Shown here piece after piece: positions 1 through 6,172 of a stretch of 13,038 nucleotides of DNA. The position numbers were made by a program, and so were the translations under genes. The first letter of the stretch is position 1; every line of letters starts with the position of its first letter. Source of the DNA: an uncultured Planctomycetales bacterium (GTDB lineage Bacteria > Planctomycetota > Planctomycetia > Pirellulales > S012-138). The notes beneath the pieces are model-generated. The model was not told the DNA's origin and ran no database searches. It saw nothing but the letters and a program-made list of their open reading frames with translations. The stretch covers positions 1 through 13,038 of the forward strand of contig CALJLD010000008.1 of NCBI GenBank assembly GCA_937982665.1, written 5' to 3'.

Positions 1-482
1 TTGCGCACGCGCACATCCGGGTCCGGCTCGGACGTCAATCCAAACACATAAGTCTCTTTGCGGACGGGCACGCCCATATCCGCGGCCAATGTGCCGGCCG
101 AGAATTTCTCCGCCAATTCGTTCAGAATCGAGATCAACACCAACCAGGCTTCGTCCTTGGGGAGCGGGACAAACGGATCCTGCACTGTCGTCTGGCGAGA
201 TGTCTTCAGCACAATCCGCATTGCCTGAGCGTTGTCCAGCAGCACCTCTTTGAGTTCCTTCTCAATCAATGTGCGGATTCGCAGATAGCCGCCCTCAACG
301 ATGTTGAGCGAGAAGTTCACGCGGCTCAAGAATTGGCGGCGGTACCAGCGGCGTCGATCAACAAACTTCTTGATGATCCAGCCCAGAACCGTAGCGCCGA
401 TAATGACCAGCACTTTGAGCCAGTGTTCGGAGACAAACTCAGAAACCAGCTCTTGCGCGTTTTGCCAAAAATTGTTGAACAT
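1..482 (-). CDS. Membrane-anchored protein of unknown function, N-terminal 160 residues (runs off left edge)
   Basis: An open frame with no stop runs from an ATG at complement 480-482 to the window edge, so the C-terminus is missing. AGGA lies a few bases before the ATG. One hydrophobic segment at about residues 21-40 (WLKVLVIIGATVLGWIIKKF) is followed at once by a basic stretch (DRRRWYRR, 42-49). That arrangement suggests a single membrane anchor with a cytoplasmic remainder. Residues 50-160 are soluble and mixed helical, with a conserved-looking LPKDEAWLVLISILNELAEKF segment. I do not recognise the family; the first stretch loosely recalls the lead helix of mechanosensitive-channel-like proteins, but no MscS signature is present. 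The gene follows a PhyH gene on the same strand, 238 bp away. Its leader holds two dyads and a sigma54-like promoter, so its expression may be regulated. The reading frame is well supported; the function is unknown. Confidence 0.75.
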   Translation of the reverse strand, partial: MFNNFWQNAQELVSEFVSEHWLKVLVIIGATVLGWIIKKFVDRRRWYRRQFLSRVNFSLNIVEGGYLRIRTLIEKELKEVLLDNAQAMRIVLKTSRQTTVQDPFVPLPKDEAWLVLISILNELAEKFSAGTLAADMGVPVRKETYVFGLTSEPDPDVRVR

Positions 483-511
483 GATTCCTGGAAGACGTAA
501 AGCAAAATCCA

Positions 512-552
512 GTCAAACGGATGCGTTTGACACTTGAAGTGTTTAAACACTT
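512..552. promoter_or_regulatory. Cluster of perfect dyads in the leader of the left-edge membrane gene
   Basis: Two structures sit side by side 30-70 bp upstream of the ATG at 482. GTCAAACG-GATG-CGTTTGAC (512-531) is a perfect 8-bp stem with a 4-base loop. AAGTGTTTAAACACTT (537-552) is a perfect 16-bp palindrome. The hexamer ACACTT also occurs at 530-535, so ACACTT-G-AAGTGT (530-542) forms a further dyad sharing the middle half. Possible roles are an operator, a structured leader RNA, or a weak terminator for the upstream PhyH gene. The low GC content and lack of a clear T run argue against a terminator. Confidence 0.5.
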
Positions 553-616
553 AGGCAGCCGTGCGTCAAGAATTGCGCAGACTGAAAGCATATTGCGCCT
601 CGCGCTCATAAGCTGC

Positions 617-632
617 CGCAATAAAGCTGCCA
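617..632 (-). promoter_or_regulatory. Candidate sigma54 (-24/-12) promoter for the left-edge membrane gene
   Basis: The minus strand reads TGGCAGCTTTATTGCG. It has the GG and GC dinucleotides 10 bases apart and matches TGGCA-N6-TTGC exactly; only the final A/T of the consensus is replaced by G. It would start transcription near position 606, giving a leader of about 125 bases that includes both dyads at 512-552. Support comes from the orientation, the intergenic position and a second site of the same form at 5905-5920. The long leader and the lack of an adjacent activator gene weaken it. Confidence 0.4.
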
Positions 633-720
633 CTCAGAAGCGGCAAGGCATAACGCCAAGACTTAGTTGCAAGGCATTGTTTGCAGAGCATAGCCGCAAT
701 GCAACGCGCCCCCGCATTCA

Positions 721-1554
721 TCAGCCGTTTGCCGATTCCTCGCGATAGATCGCTTTTGCCCGCATCATTCGTGGCCGGCTCGCATGGTTCGCCGCGGCGG
801 TGTGCAGCAGCCAGGGATGCATCAGGATCACATCTCCCGCTTTCGCGGTGAACTCCACCAACTCCAATTCAATGCCGTCGATAATGCGGTTCTGGCCAAC
901 GCAGAACTCCGCTGATGCAAATTGCTCATTGCGTCGGTCGCCCCCGTCCATCAGTTCGCGCAGCCAGGTATCGGTCGCGGCGAGCTTCTTCCGCGTTTGG
1001 GCGTAGTTCTTTCTATCGACGTCAGGCAAGTGGCTCACAAAGTTCTCAACAAGCTTGTGCGACGCGCGCAACGCAATGGTTCCTCCGCCATGCGATTCGA
1101 CGTCGTCCAGAAAACAGAAAACAACCAGCCCGAAGACTGGCTTGGGATCATAGGTGTAGTGAAAATCGGCGTGCCAGGCGCCCTGCGGCGCCGTTACGCC
1201 CTCGGGCGTAGATTTATCATCGGACTCCTGCGGGAAGGCGAGATGAAAACCGCCCCATTGTTTGGGGACCTTCCACTTGCCTGCGCCCAGAAGTTGATCG
1301 ATCGTGGCCAAGACCGGCTCCGCCGCCAGTGCTTCGAAAGCCGGATCGGCCTTGATGGCTTGCAACTGAACCGGCCGTTCAATGGTCCATGTCTCCGGAG
1401 CATCCCGGCGAATCCCGTGGGCCCGCTCAAGTTCTCCCCAAATCACATCCTGCATGGCGCATGCCTGCCCCGCGGAGAAAGCTTGCGGTATGCGGACAAA
1501 GCCCTCCTCGGAGAACTCGGCGGCCAACGCTTCAACATCGATAGTATTTGGCAT
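721..1554 (-). CDS. PhyH (phytanoyl-CoA dioxygenase) family Fe(II)/2-oxoglutarate oxygenase
   Basis: The 277-residue product is a single-domain enzyme of usual family length. It should use Fe(II), oxygen and 2-oxoglutarate to hydroxylate an unknown small substrate in the cytoplasm. The iron-binding triad is visible as H128-x-D130 in the motif WHADFHY, with the distal histidine H251 in HPWLLHTAAANHASRPR. The arginine after it (R260 or R262) is the expected 2-oxoglutarate carboxylate ligand. The N-terminus (EEGFVRIPQAFSAGQACAMQ, 16-35) is the typical opening of the fold. The ATG is supported by GGAG six bases upstream (complement 1561-1564). No signal peptide is seen. The gene stands alone, divergent from the small membrane protein at 1713. 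Planctomycetes carry many PhyH paralogues with unknown substrates, so the exact reaction cannot be named. Confidence 0.9.
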   Translation of the reverse strand: MPNTIDVEALAAEFSEEGFVRIPQAFSAGQACAMQDVIWGELERAHGIRRDAPETWTIERPVQLQAIKADPAFEALAAEPVLATIDQLLGAGKWKVPKQWGGFHLAFPQESDDKSTPEGVTAPQGAWHADFHYTYDPKPVFGLVVFCFLDDVESHGGGTIALRASHKLVENFVSHLPDVDRKNYAQTRKKLAATDTWLRELMDGGDRRNEQFASAEFCVGQNRIIDGIELELVEFTAKAGDVILMHPWLLHTAAANHASRPRMMRAKAIYREESANG

Positions 1555-1712
1555 TTGATTCTCCGGGGCCGGTGGGGTAACGCCAAGGAATGAGCCGATG
1601 TTTCATTAAGCATCGTGGTGTGTTGGAGCGACACGTGAGCTTGCTTACTGGTTCGCGCGTGTCCAGCTGTTCGTGCTAAGCTTGAGCTAACGAGAAGGCA
1701 CACAATGCCGAG

Positions 1713-2081
1713 ATGGCCATGCACTTAATTATCTTCAGTCAATTGATGGCGACCAGCTTTGACTGGAATCGCGCAGTGCCGTTTGCGCTGTTGTTGCTGG
1801 CCTGGCTGATGGTGGTCCATGCCCTTGTCCAGGGATTGCGACACGGCCGCATGCGCGTCTATCGCCGCAACGAAGGCTCTGACGAAATGGACGACCGCCC
1901 GGCCTTGTATTGCTACCGCGCGGATTCGCCGAAATCCTTCAGGGGGCTGTTCGTGTTCTACTCCGTGCTGGCTGTGTTGATCCCTTGCATGATGACCGCG
2001 GCGTTGTTGTATGAGCCGAGCGAACCGGCGCGGAATCCTGGAGGCGGCACGCAACAAACCAGCGGAGGCGATTCGTCCTAG
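1713..2081 (+). CDS. Small membrane protein with two transmembrane helices, unknown function
   Basis: This 122-residue protein has two hydrophobic helices, at about 22-42 (VPFALLLLAWLMVVHALVQGL) and about 78-100 (GLFVFYSVLAVLIPCMMTAALLY). Between them lies a charged loop of about 35 residues rich in Arg, Asp and Glu (HGRMRVYRRNEGSDEMDD). The tail is short and Gly/Ser/Thr-rich. The positive-inside rule puts the loop in the cytoplasm. The start is uncertain: GAGAAGG (1692-1698) is rather far from ATG 1713, and ATGs at 1719 and 1746 are in frame. The family is not recognised. Its TAG stop overlaps the stop of the convergent DUF1559-like gene. It is divergent from the PhyH gene with 158 bp between the two starts, where I see no convincing promoter. 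Confidence 0.7.
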   Translation: MAMHLIIFSQLMATSFDWNRAVPFALLLLAWLMVVHALVQGLRHGRMRVYRRNEGSDEMDDRPALYCYRADSPKSFRGLFVFYSVLAVLIPCMMTAALLYEPSEPARNPGGGTQQTSGGDSS

Positions 2082-2779
2082 CGTCCTTCCAACACGTCTC
2101 TCAATTCCTGCTTGGAGAGGTCCGTCGGGATCTCAATGATTGATCCATCCATGCAAATCGCCCTCACGAATCCCTCGTGTGCCGAATACAACCGGGTGAC
2201 GCCAAAAGGATGGTGTGCACTGAAGACGGCTTCAATTTCCAAATCGCGCGGCTCTGCCAGATGGATTCCGCTCCATTGGGATTCGACAATCAACACGGCC
2301 TTCGGCCGCAAATCTGCCTGCCAGTTCCCGCCGGGCCGGACCAGCATGACAAACGAGGTGAAAGGGTTGTCGAGATCCCAAGTGGTGGCGACACGACATT
2401 GAAAAGCAAACGCAGCCCGCATTTCGTGTATGGCTTCCAGGTTCTTGGCGCTATCCCAGGCTTCGTCGGGGCGATAAAGATCTGACTGAACGTATCTCAG
2501 ATCGTCCAACAAGAGCCGCCAACTCTGCCGATGTCCGTTCGGTCCGACGACGCTTTGCGGGAGTTCGCCATGCTCGGCCTTATAGGCAAGAATCGCCTTC
2601 GAGAGATCATGAAGCCGCCTCATGCAATATTGGTCAGCTGACGCCTCGCGCGCGGAGCCATCTGCCGGCCAAAGGCATAGGCAAATCAAGCCGCCTATCG
2701 CAGTGATCCAAAATAGGGAGACGAAGAACCGCGCCGTTGGCAGATAGATGTTGATCTGCGTTCGCTTGAATAGGGACAT
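2078..2779 (-). CDS. DUF1559-like membrane-anchored protein (pseudopilin-related C-terminal domain)
   Basis: The 233-residue product has one N-terminal membrane helix (about 19-37, FVSLFWITAIGGLICLCLW) and an outer domain resembling planctomycete DUF1559 proteins. The matching marks are CMRRLHDLSKAILAYKAEHGELP (52-74), SWRLLLDDLR (86-95), DEAWDSAKN (105-113) and a terminal DGSIIEIP (211-218). DUF1559 proteins normally begin with a prepilin-type cleavage and helix motif (GFTLVELLV-like). This one lacks it and has a plain anchor, so it is probably not assembled into a pilus. I chose ATG 2779 rather than the in-frame ATG at 2812 because AGGAGG lies 4 bases upstream of it. The gene begins 42 bp after the nadE stop on the same strand, so cotranscription is likely. 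Role unknown. Confidence 0.8.
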   Translation of the reverse strand: MSLFKRTQINIYLPTARFFVSLFWITAIGGLICLCLWPADGSAREASADQYCMRRLHDLSKAILAYKAEHGELPQSVVGPNGHRQSWRLLLDDLRYVQSDLYRPDEAWDSAKNLEAIHEMRAAFAFQCRVATTWDLDNPFTSFVMLVRPGGNWQADLRPKAVLIVESQWSGIHLAEPRDLEIEAVFSAHHPFGVTRLYSAHEGFVRAICMDGSIIEIPTDLSKQELRDVLEGR

Positions 2780-2821
2780 GCCGCCTCCTCGTCGTTCATT
2801 CGTGATCGACATGTCCTCATT

Positions 2822-4816
2822 CTACCCCAGCCCCTCCACATACTCCCGCAACTCCTGCAGTTCGCGGGCGTACCCGCCGGACAAGATCGGGAAGCGGCAC
2901 CAGGTTTTGGGATCGAGGTTCTCGTCATCCAGGTGGAAGCTGGGGGCGTAGCGTTCGCGCTTCCATTGGTTGCGGCACCAGAGCGTGAAGAAGCGCTCCA
3001 CCCAGGGGCCGAGTTGGGCCGGCGTGTATTGCGTGAACTCCGCGCGAACGAGTTTAAAGACCTCCAGCGGCGAATGCTTGTCGCGAATGGCCAGTCGCTC
3101 GATGGCGTCCAGCAAGTCGTAAGGCATCAGGTCGCCTTCGTCAGTTTGCTCGGCAGCTTGAGGTCGCAGCTCGGCGGTCGGCTGTTGTGAATTCACCGTC
3201 GAAAGTTCCGGCACGGGAGCTTCGCCCAGTGGACCGTCCGTCTCCATCCAGCGCAACCACCGGCGGAGAAAGTTCTTATCGATGCCGGCGATGGGACTCA
3301 GGCCGCCGCTCGTATCGCCATCCATGGTGGCGTAGCCGACAGCCGCTTCCGAGCGATTACTTGTTGCCGTGAGCAGTGCGCCTTTCACATTGGCCAGCAT
3401 CCACACACTCGGCGCACGCACGCGGGCTTGAATGTTCTGCAAAGCAATGTCGTCCTGTTCCCAGGTCAGCTTGCGACCAAGCCCCTTCTCGACGAGTTCC
3501 ACATAGCCCCGCACGAGCGAATCGACGTCAAACTCCATGTACTCCGCGCCAAGTCCGCGGGCCACACTTTCCGCCGCGTTTCGCGTTACTTCGGAGCTGT
3601 TCCGCGTGCCTTGATAGACACAAGTGAGCAGCATACGGACGGCATCAGGAACCTCCTTCGCGCCTTCAAGATCCTGGATGTAACGCAGCTTTGTGCGAAA
3701 GCCGTCCCAACCAAGTTCTTCAATGCCGGCCCGCGTCATCGAACCGACGAGCGCCGCCACGGCCGCGGAGTCTGCTCCGCCTGAGAGCGAAACGATGAAC
3801 CCGCGCGAGCGGCTCTTGCGCATGTAATCAAATAGTGCCAACCGCACGCTACGCGTGAATTCCTCTTCCTTAACTGCCGGCGAAGTCTCCCACTTCGCAT
3901 TGGTTGGATCATGAACCTGCGGCGAAACACCCGCAAAACGGAATTCGGTCTCAATGCGTGCATCGGGCCGGCCATGAAAGTCAGGCTTGAACATCGCCAT
4001 CTTCGCGCGAGCCATCCGGGTAAGCTCGACATCGATAACCGCGGTGGTGAGTTGCACGTTAGCAAATGAAAACCGCTTGCCAGTCGCCAGCATCTTGCCA
4101 TTGCAAGCGATCATCGCATCGCCGTCGTAGATTGCGCGGCCGGCCTCGTTCCCCAACAAGTTGCTATAGATGTAGCTGACGCCGAAAGCTCGCGAGCCCT
4201 CCAAGACAAAGCGGCGGCGGACTTCGGTCTTACCAAAAGCGAAATGACTGGCCGACGGATTCAGAATCACATCGACACCACGCGCCGAAAGTTCCTGGCC
4301 GGGCCGGTCCCCCACCCAAGCGTCCTCGCAAATTTCAAACCCAATTTTCACACCGCCACAATCAAAATCGATGTCGCCAACGGGATACTCATTTCCGTTG
4401 ATGCGGATATCCGCACGGACACCCGCCGGCCAGGGCTTGAACCACCGAGGTTCATAATGAATGCCATCACCAGGCAAGTTGCGTTTGCCCACAAATCCCA
4501 AGATTCGTCCATCAACCACAAGGCATGCCGTGTTGAACAGCGCGCTGTTGAACATCAACGGCAGCCCCAAAGAAACAATCATTCCTGACGTTGCTGGGGC
4601 GATCTCTTCCAACACTTTCAGCGAAGTTGCCTGCACATCGGGTGACAAGAAGGCGTCTTCGCATCCGTAGCCAGAAATGCAAAGCTCCGGCAGGCAGAGA
4701 ATGCTGACGCTTTGCTCGCGCGCGGCTTCGATCGCTGCCAGGATGTTGGCCGCATTTGTTTGCCAATCCAGCGGCGTCTGGTTGAGAACCGCGGCGGCGA
4801 CCTTGACGAGTTTCAT
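2822..4816 (-). CDS. nadE: Glutamine-dependent NAD+ synthetase
   Basis: This 664-residue cytoplasmic enzyme makes NAD+ from deamido-NAD+ (nicotinate adenine dinucleotide), ATP and glutamine, the last step of NAD synthesis. It has an N-terminal nitrilase-type glutaminase domain (about 1-270). The catalytic triad is visible: E44 in LPELCISGYG, K111 in GKRNLPGDG, and C163 in FEICEDAW. The C-terminal synthetase domain carries the pyrophosphatase loop SLSGGADS (343-350), then TATSNRSEAAVGYATMDGD and the conserved PTAELRP...QTDEGDLMPY segment near 546-566. Length and order match the bacterial fused enzyme, which needs no separate glutaminase. The start is taken as ATG 4816, with AGGA seven bases upstream. 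A TTG 15 bases further up is in frame but less likely. The DUF1559-like gene follows closely on the same strand. Confidence 0.97.
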   Translation of the reverse strand: MKLVKVAAAVLNQTPLDWQTNAANILAAIEAAREQSVSILCLPELCISGYGCEDAFLSPDVQATSLKVLEEIAPATSGMIVSLGLPLMFNSALFNTACLVVDGRILGFVGKRNLPGDGIHYEPRWFKPWPAGVRADIRINGNEYPVGDIDFDCGGVKIGFEICEDAWVGDRPGQELSARGVDVILNPSASHFAFGKTEVRRRFVLEGSRAFGVSYIYSNLLGNEAGRAIYDGDAMIACNGKMLATGKRFSFANVQLTTAVIDVELTRMARAKMAMFKPDFHGRPDARIETEFRFAGVSPQVHDPTNAKWETSPAVKEEEFTRSVRLALFDYMRKSRSRGFIVSLSGGADSAAVAALVGSMTRAGIEELGWDGFRTKLRYIQDLEGAKEVPDAVRMLLTCVYQGTRNSSEVTRNAAESVARGLGAEYMEFDVDSLVRGYVELVEKGLGRKLTWEQDDIALQNIQARVRAPSVWMLANVKGALLTATSNRSEAAVGYATMDGDTSGGLSPIAGIDKNFLRRWLRWMETDGPLGEAPVPELSTVNSQQPTAELRPQAAEQTDEGDLMPYDLLDAIERLAIRDKHSPLEVFKLVRAEFTQYTPAQLGPWVERFFTLWCRNQWKRERYAPSFHLDDENLDPKTWCRFPILSGGYARELQELREYVEGLG

Positions 4817-5088
4817 GAAGTTTTCCTGCAATGGACGTTACTAGCAACGCGGCAAACAGCTAGCTTGGAGCGGACCAGGATTTGCACTCTGCTGGCATGG
4901 CTAAGATGAACGAGTAAGCCTGGGTGCCTGCATAACTTGGCTGACTTGGGTTGCATGCGTCAACCACAAAGACCTGGCGAACTTCATCGCCGGTTTGGTG
5001 TCGTTTGACTTGTTGTTTGATCACAAAGTGAACTGGCCCCGCTTGGAATCGCAACGGTTTGCTTGTGGAAATCGGGAGTAGTAATAGA

Positions 5089-5394
5089 ATGTTATTGGAT
5101 ATGCAATTAGAAGCGAGATCACGGATGGTTTTTCCCGCATCACAAACCGACACAGAATTACAACATCGGGTAACGCTTTACCTGAATGATCGCACCGAGT
5201 CCGCAACGCGCGATCTTAAAGTCGAGGCGCGCGGCGGAACGGTCGTTCTGCACGGCTCCGTAAGTTCATTGTACGAGAAGGAGCTTTGCCGTCACGTCTG
5301 TACTCGCGTGGCTGGCGTGTTGCGCGTGGTCGATGAAACGGTGATTCGCGCTGGCGAAGTTAAGCCGCAGCCGGCCAATCGGTTGCCAAGATAG
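5089..5394 (+). CDS. Small BON-domain protein
   Basis: The 101-residue product is almost entirely one BON domain (about 23-88). The pattern is LQHRVTLYLNDRT, then DLKVEARGGTVVLHGSVSSLYEKELCRHV, then VAGVLRVVDETV. The family's conserved glycines are present at about 50 and 56. BON domains generally bind phospholipid or stabilise envelope proteins, but here there is no signal peptide or membrane helix, so a cytoplasmic role is likely. ATG 5089 follows GGGAG (5074-5078) at 10 bases; ATG 5101 is an alternative, and an upstream TTG at 5059 is less likely. The gene diverges from nadE across 272 bp in which I see no clear promoter. It ends 65 bp before a hairpin terminator. Planctomycetes have many such single-BON proteins; the target is unknown. 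Confidence 0.8.
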   Translation: MLLDMQLEARSRMVFPASQTDTELQHRVTLYLNDRTESATRDLKVEARGGTVVLHGSVSSLYEKELCRHVCTRVAGVLRVVDETVIRAGEVKPQPANRLPR

Positions 5395-5459
5395 TCTTGG
5401 TTCGCCGCTGCCCATTCAAACTTGCGAATACTCGCGGCATTTCCCCATGCGCGCATAGA

Positions 5460-5485
5460 AAAGCCCGAGCGGTGACTCGGGCTTT
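5460..5485. terminator. Bidirectional intrinsic terminator between BON and TPR-like genes
   Basis: AAAGCCCGAG (5460-5469) and CTCGGGCTTT (5476-5485) form a perfect 10-bp stem with a 6-base loop (CGGTGA). It lies between two convergent genes whose stops are at 5394 and 5541. On the minus strand the stem ends in CTTTTC, and on the plus strand in CTTTCC, so it can serve both directions, with a short T tract each way. Confidence 0.85.
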
Positions 5486-5540
5486 CCGGGCGCGTCATTT
5501 CTGGGGAGGAAGGGTGAAGCGCGTGGTGTTCGGTTCGCGG

Positions 5541-5858
5541 TTATTTGGCTCCGCGTGTGTTGTTGGCGACGAGGTTCGCAGACTGGCTCCCAAAGCCGAT
5601 TCGGCGATAGCAATCGGCCAATTGCAGCTCGGCGAGTTCGGTTCTTGCAGCTGGTTCAGCGATGGCCACTGCGACGCCCAGGCCCACGTCAATTTGTGAG
5701 CGGGCTTCCGCGGCCAGCGATTGAACGGCTTCGCGATAATTCTCGTTCGCCGGGTCGCAGGCGAAGAGTTCATCCAACGCTCGGACCGGCAGGCCCAATT
5801 CCAAATAGCCTTCGGCAGCGACGATTCGCTTGGCGGCTTTTGTGCGGTTGGTTGTCAT
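5541..5858 (-). CDS. Small TPR-like protein, likely sigma54-controlled
   Basis: The 105-residue cytoplasmic protein begins with a helix pair typical of a TPR (about 10-36, AEGYLELGLPVRALDEL). A second helical stretch (40-55) and an Ala/Leu-rich pair (about 58-88, ARTELAELQLADCYRRIGF) follow, so it probably folds as two to three TPR-like hairpins. Such proteins usually mediate protein contacts and have no catalytic residues. The ATG is certain: AGGAGG (complement 5865-5870) lies six bases upstream. A near-consensus -24/-12 promoter lies 47 bp upstream (complement 5905-5920), and the next gene upstream on the same strand encodes a sigma54 activator. This suggests it is a regulated target or partner of that activator. 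It ends 56 bp before the shared terminator. No specific function can be assigned. Confidence 0.85.
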   Translation of the reverse strand: MTTNRTKAAKRIVAAEGYLELGLPVRALDELFACDPANENYREAVQSLAAEARSQIDVGLGVAVAIAEPAARTELAELQLADCYRRIGFGSQSANLVANNTRGAK

Positions 5859-5904
5859 GGCTCGCCTCCTGGCGTTTGGTGGGTCAGTTGATGCTAGCTA
5901 TAAA

Positions 5905-5920
5905 AGCAAGCGATATGCCA
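5905..5920 (-). promoter_or_regulatory. Sigma54 (-24/-12) promoter of the small TPR gene
   Basis: The minus strand reads TGGCATATCGCTTGCT. Set against the known consensus TGGCAYR-N4-TTGCW, every defined position matches. The invariant GG and GC are exactly 10 bases apart. Transcription would begin near 5894, leaving about 36 bases before the ATG at 5858, enough for the AGGAGG site. The neighbouring upstream gene encodes an enhancer-binding protein with an intact GAFTGA loop. Confidence 0.85.
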
Positions 5921-5953
5921 AGCCAGGCAACGAAAGATCTTCTTTGGTCGTAA

Positions 5954-5967
5954 GTCATTTTGCCACA
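5954..5967 (+). promoter_or_regulatory. Candidate activator half-site, copy B
   Basis: GTCATTTTGCCACA shares its first eight bases, and then GC-x-ACA, with the minus strand of the dyad at 6050-6067 (GTGTCATTTTCGCGACAC), with one base gapped. It is centred about 66 bp upstream of the predicted sigma54 start, in inverted orientation to the other copy. An 8-mer shared by chance in this region is quite possible, so this is a weak call. Confidence 0.35.
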
Positions 5968-6049
5968 ATAGTTTGCGCACAACTGATTCCTCGTAGCCTC
6001 CGACAGGAAACCCGGATTCTGCTGCCGTTTTGGCTCAGAATGAGAAAGC

Positions 6050-6067
6050 GTGTCGCGAAAATGACAC
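6050..6067. promoter_or_regulatory. Candidate upstream activator sequence, copy A
   Basis: GTGTC-GCGAAAAT-GACAC is a dyad with 5-bp arms and an 8-base spacer. Its centre is about 164 bp upstream of the predicted sigma54 transcription start, within the usual range for an enhancer-binding protein that acts by DNA looping. The rest of the 314-bp intergenic stretch (5859-6172) also holds two GC-rich inverted repeats near the activator stop (6119-6134 and 6153-6164) without T runs. I see no other gene in it. Confidence 0.4.
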
Positions 6068-6172
6068 AGTAACTACGGCCTAGGTTCTCGAAATTGCCTG
6101 GACAATTTGTGCGAGCAGGGCGGCTAGAACCGCCAGATACGGACGTTCGCGCGGCGGATCCGCCCCCTCGTC

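Noticed and set aside
666..705. A bulged inverted repeat (GTTGC/GCATTG with CAATGCAAC) just after the PhyH stop, as a possible terminator.
   Set aside because: The stem is interrupted, the loop is long, and there is no T run on the minus strand.
3100..3240. The nadE segment STVNSQQPTAELRPQAAEQTDE looked like an inserted coding repeat.
   Set aside because: The stretch PTAELRP...QTDE.DLMPY is a conserved part of bacterial glutamine-dependent NAD+ synthetases, so it is family sequence and not an insertion.
5082..5087. TAATAG with TTGCTT 17 bases upstream, as a sigma70-type promoter of the BON gene.
   Set aside because: The -10 would lie two bases from the chosen ATG and cover its ribosome site; both hexamers are weak.
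4860..5153. A 97-codon minus-strand frame in the nadE/BON gap.
   Set aside because: It overlaps the start of the BON gene, has no ribosome site or recognisable domain, and its composition does not resemble neighbouring genes.
6119..6164. Two GC-rich inverted repeats (GGCGG-N6-CCGCC and GGCGGATCCGCC) after the activator stop, as terminators.
   Set aside because: Neither is followed by a T tract on the minus strand, so they were not called, though a Rho-dependent role cannot be excluded.
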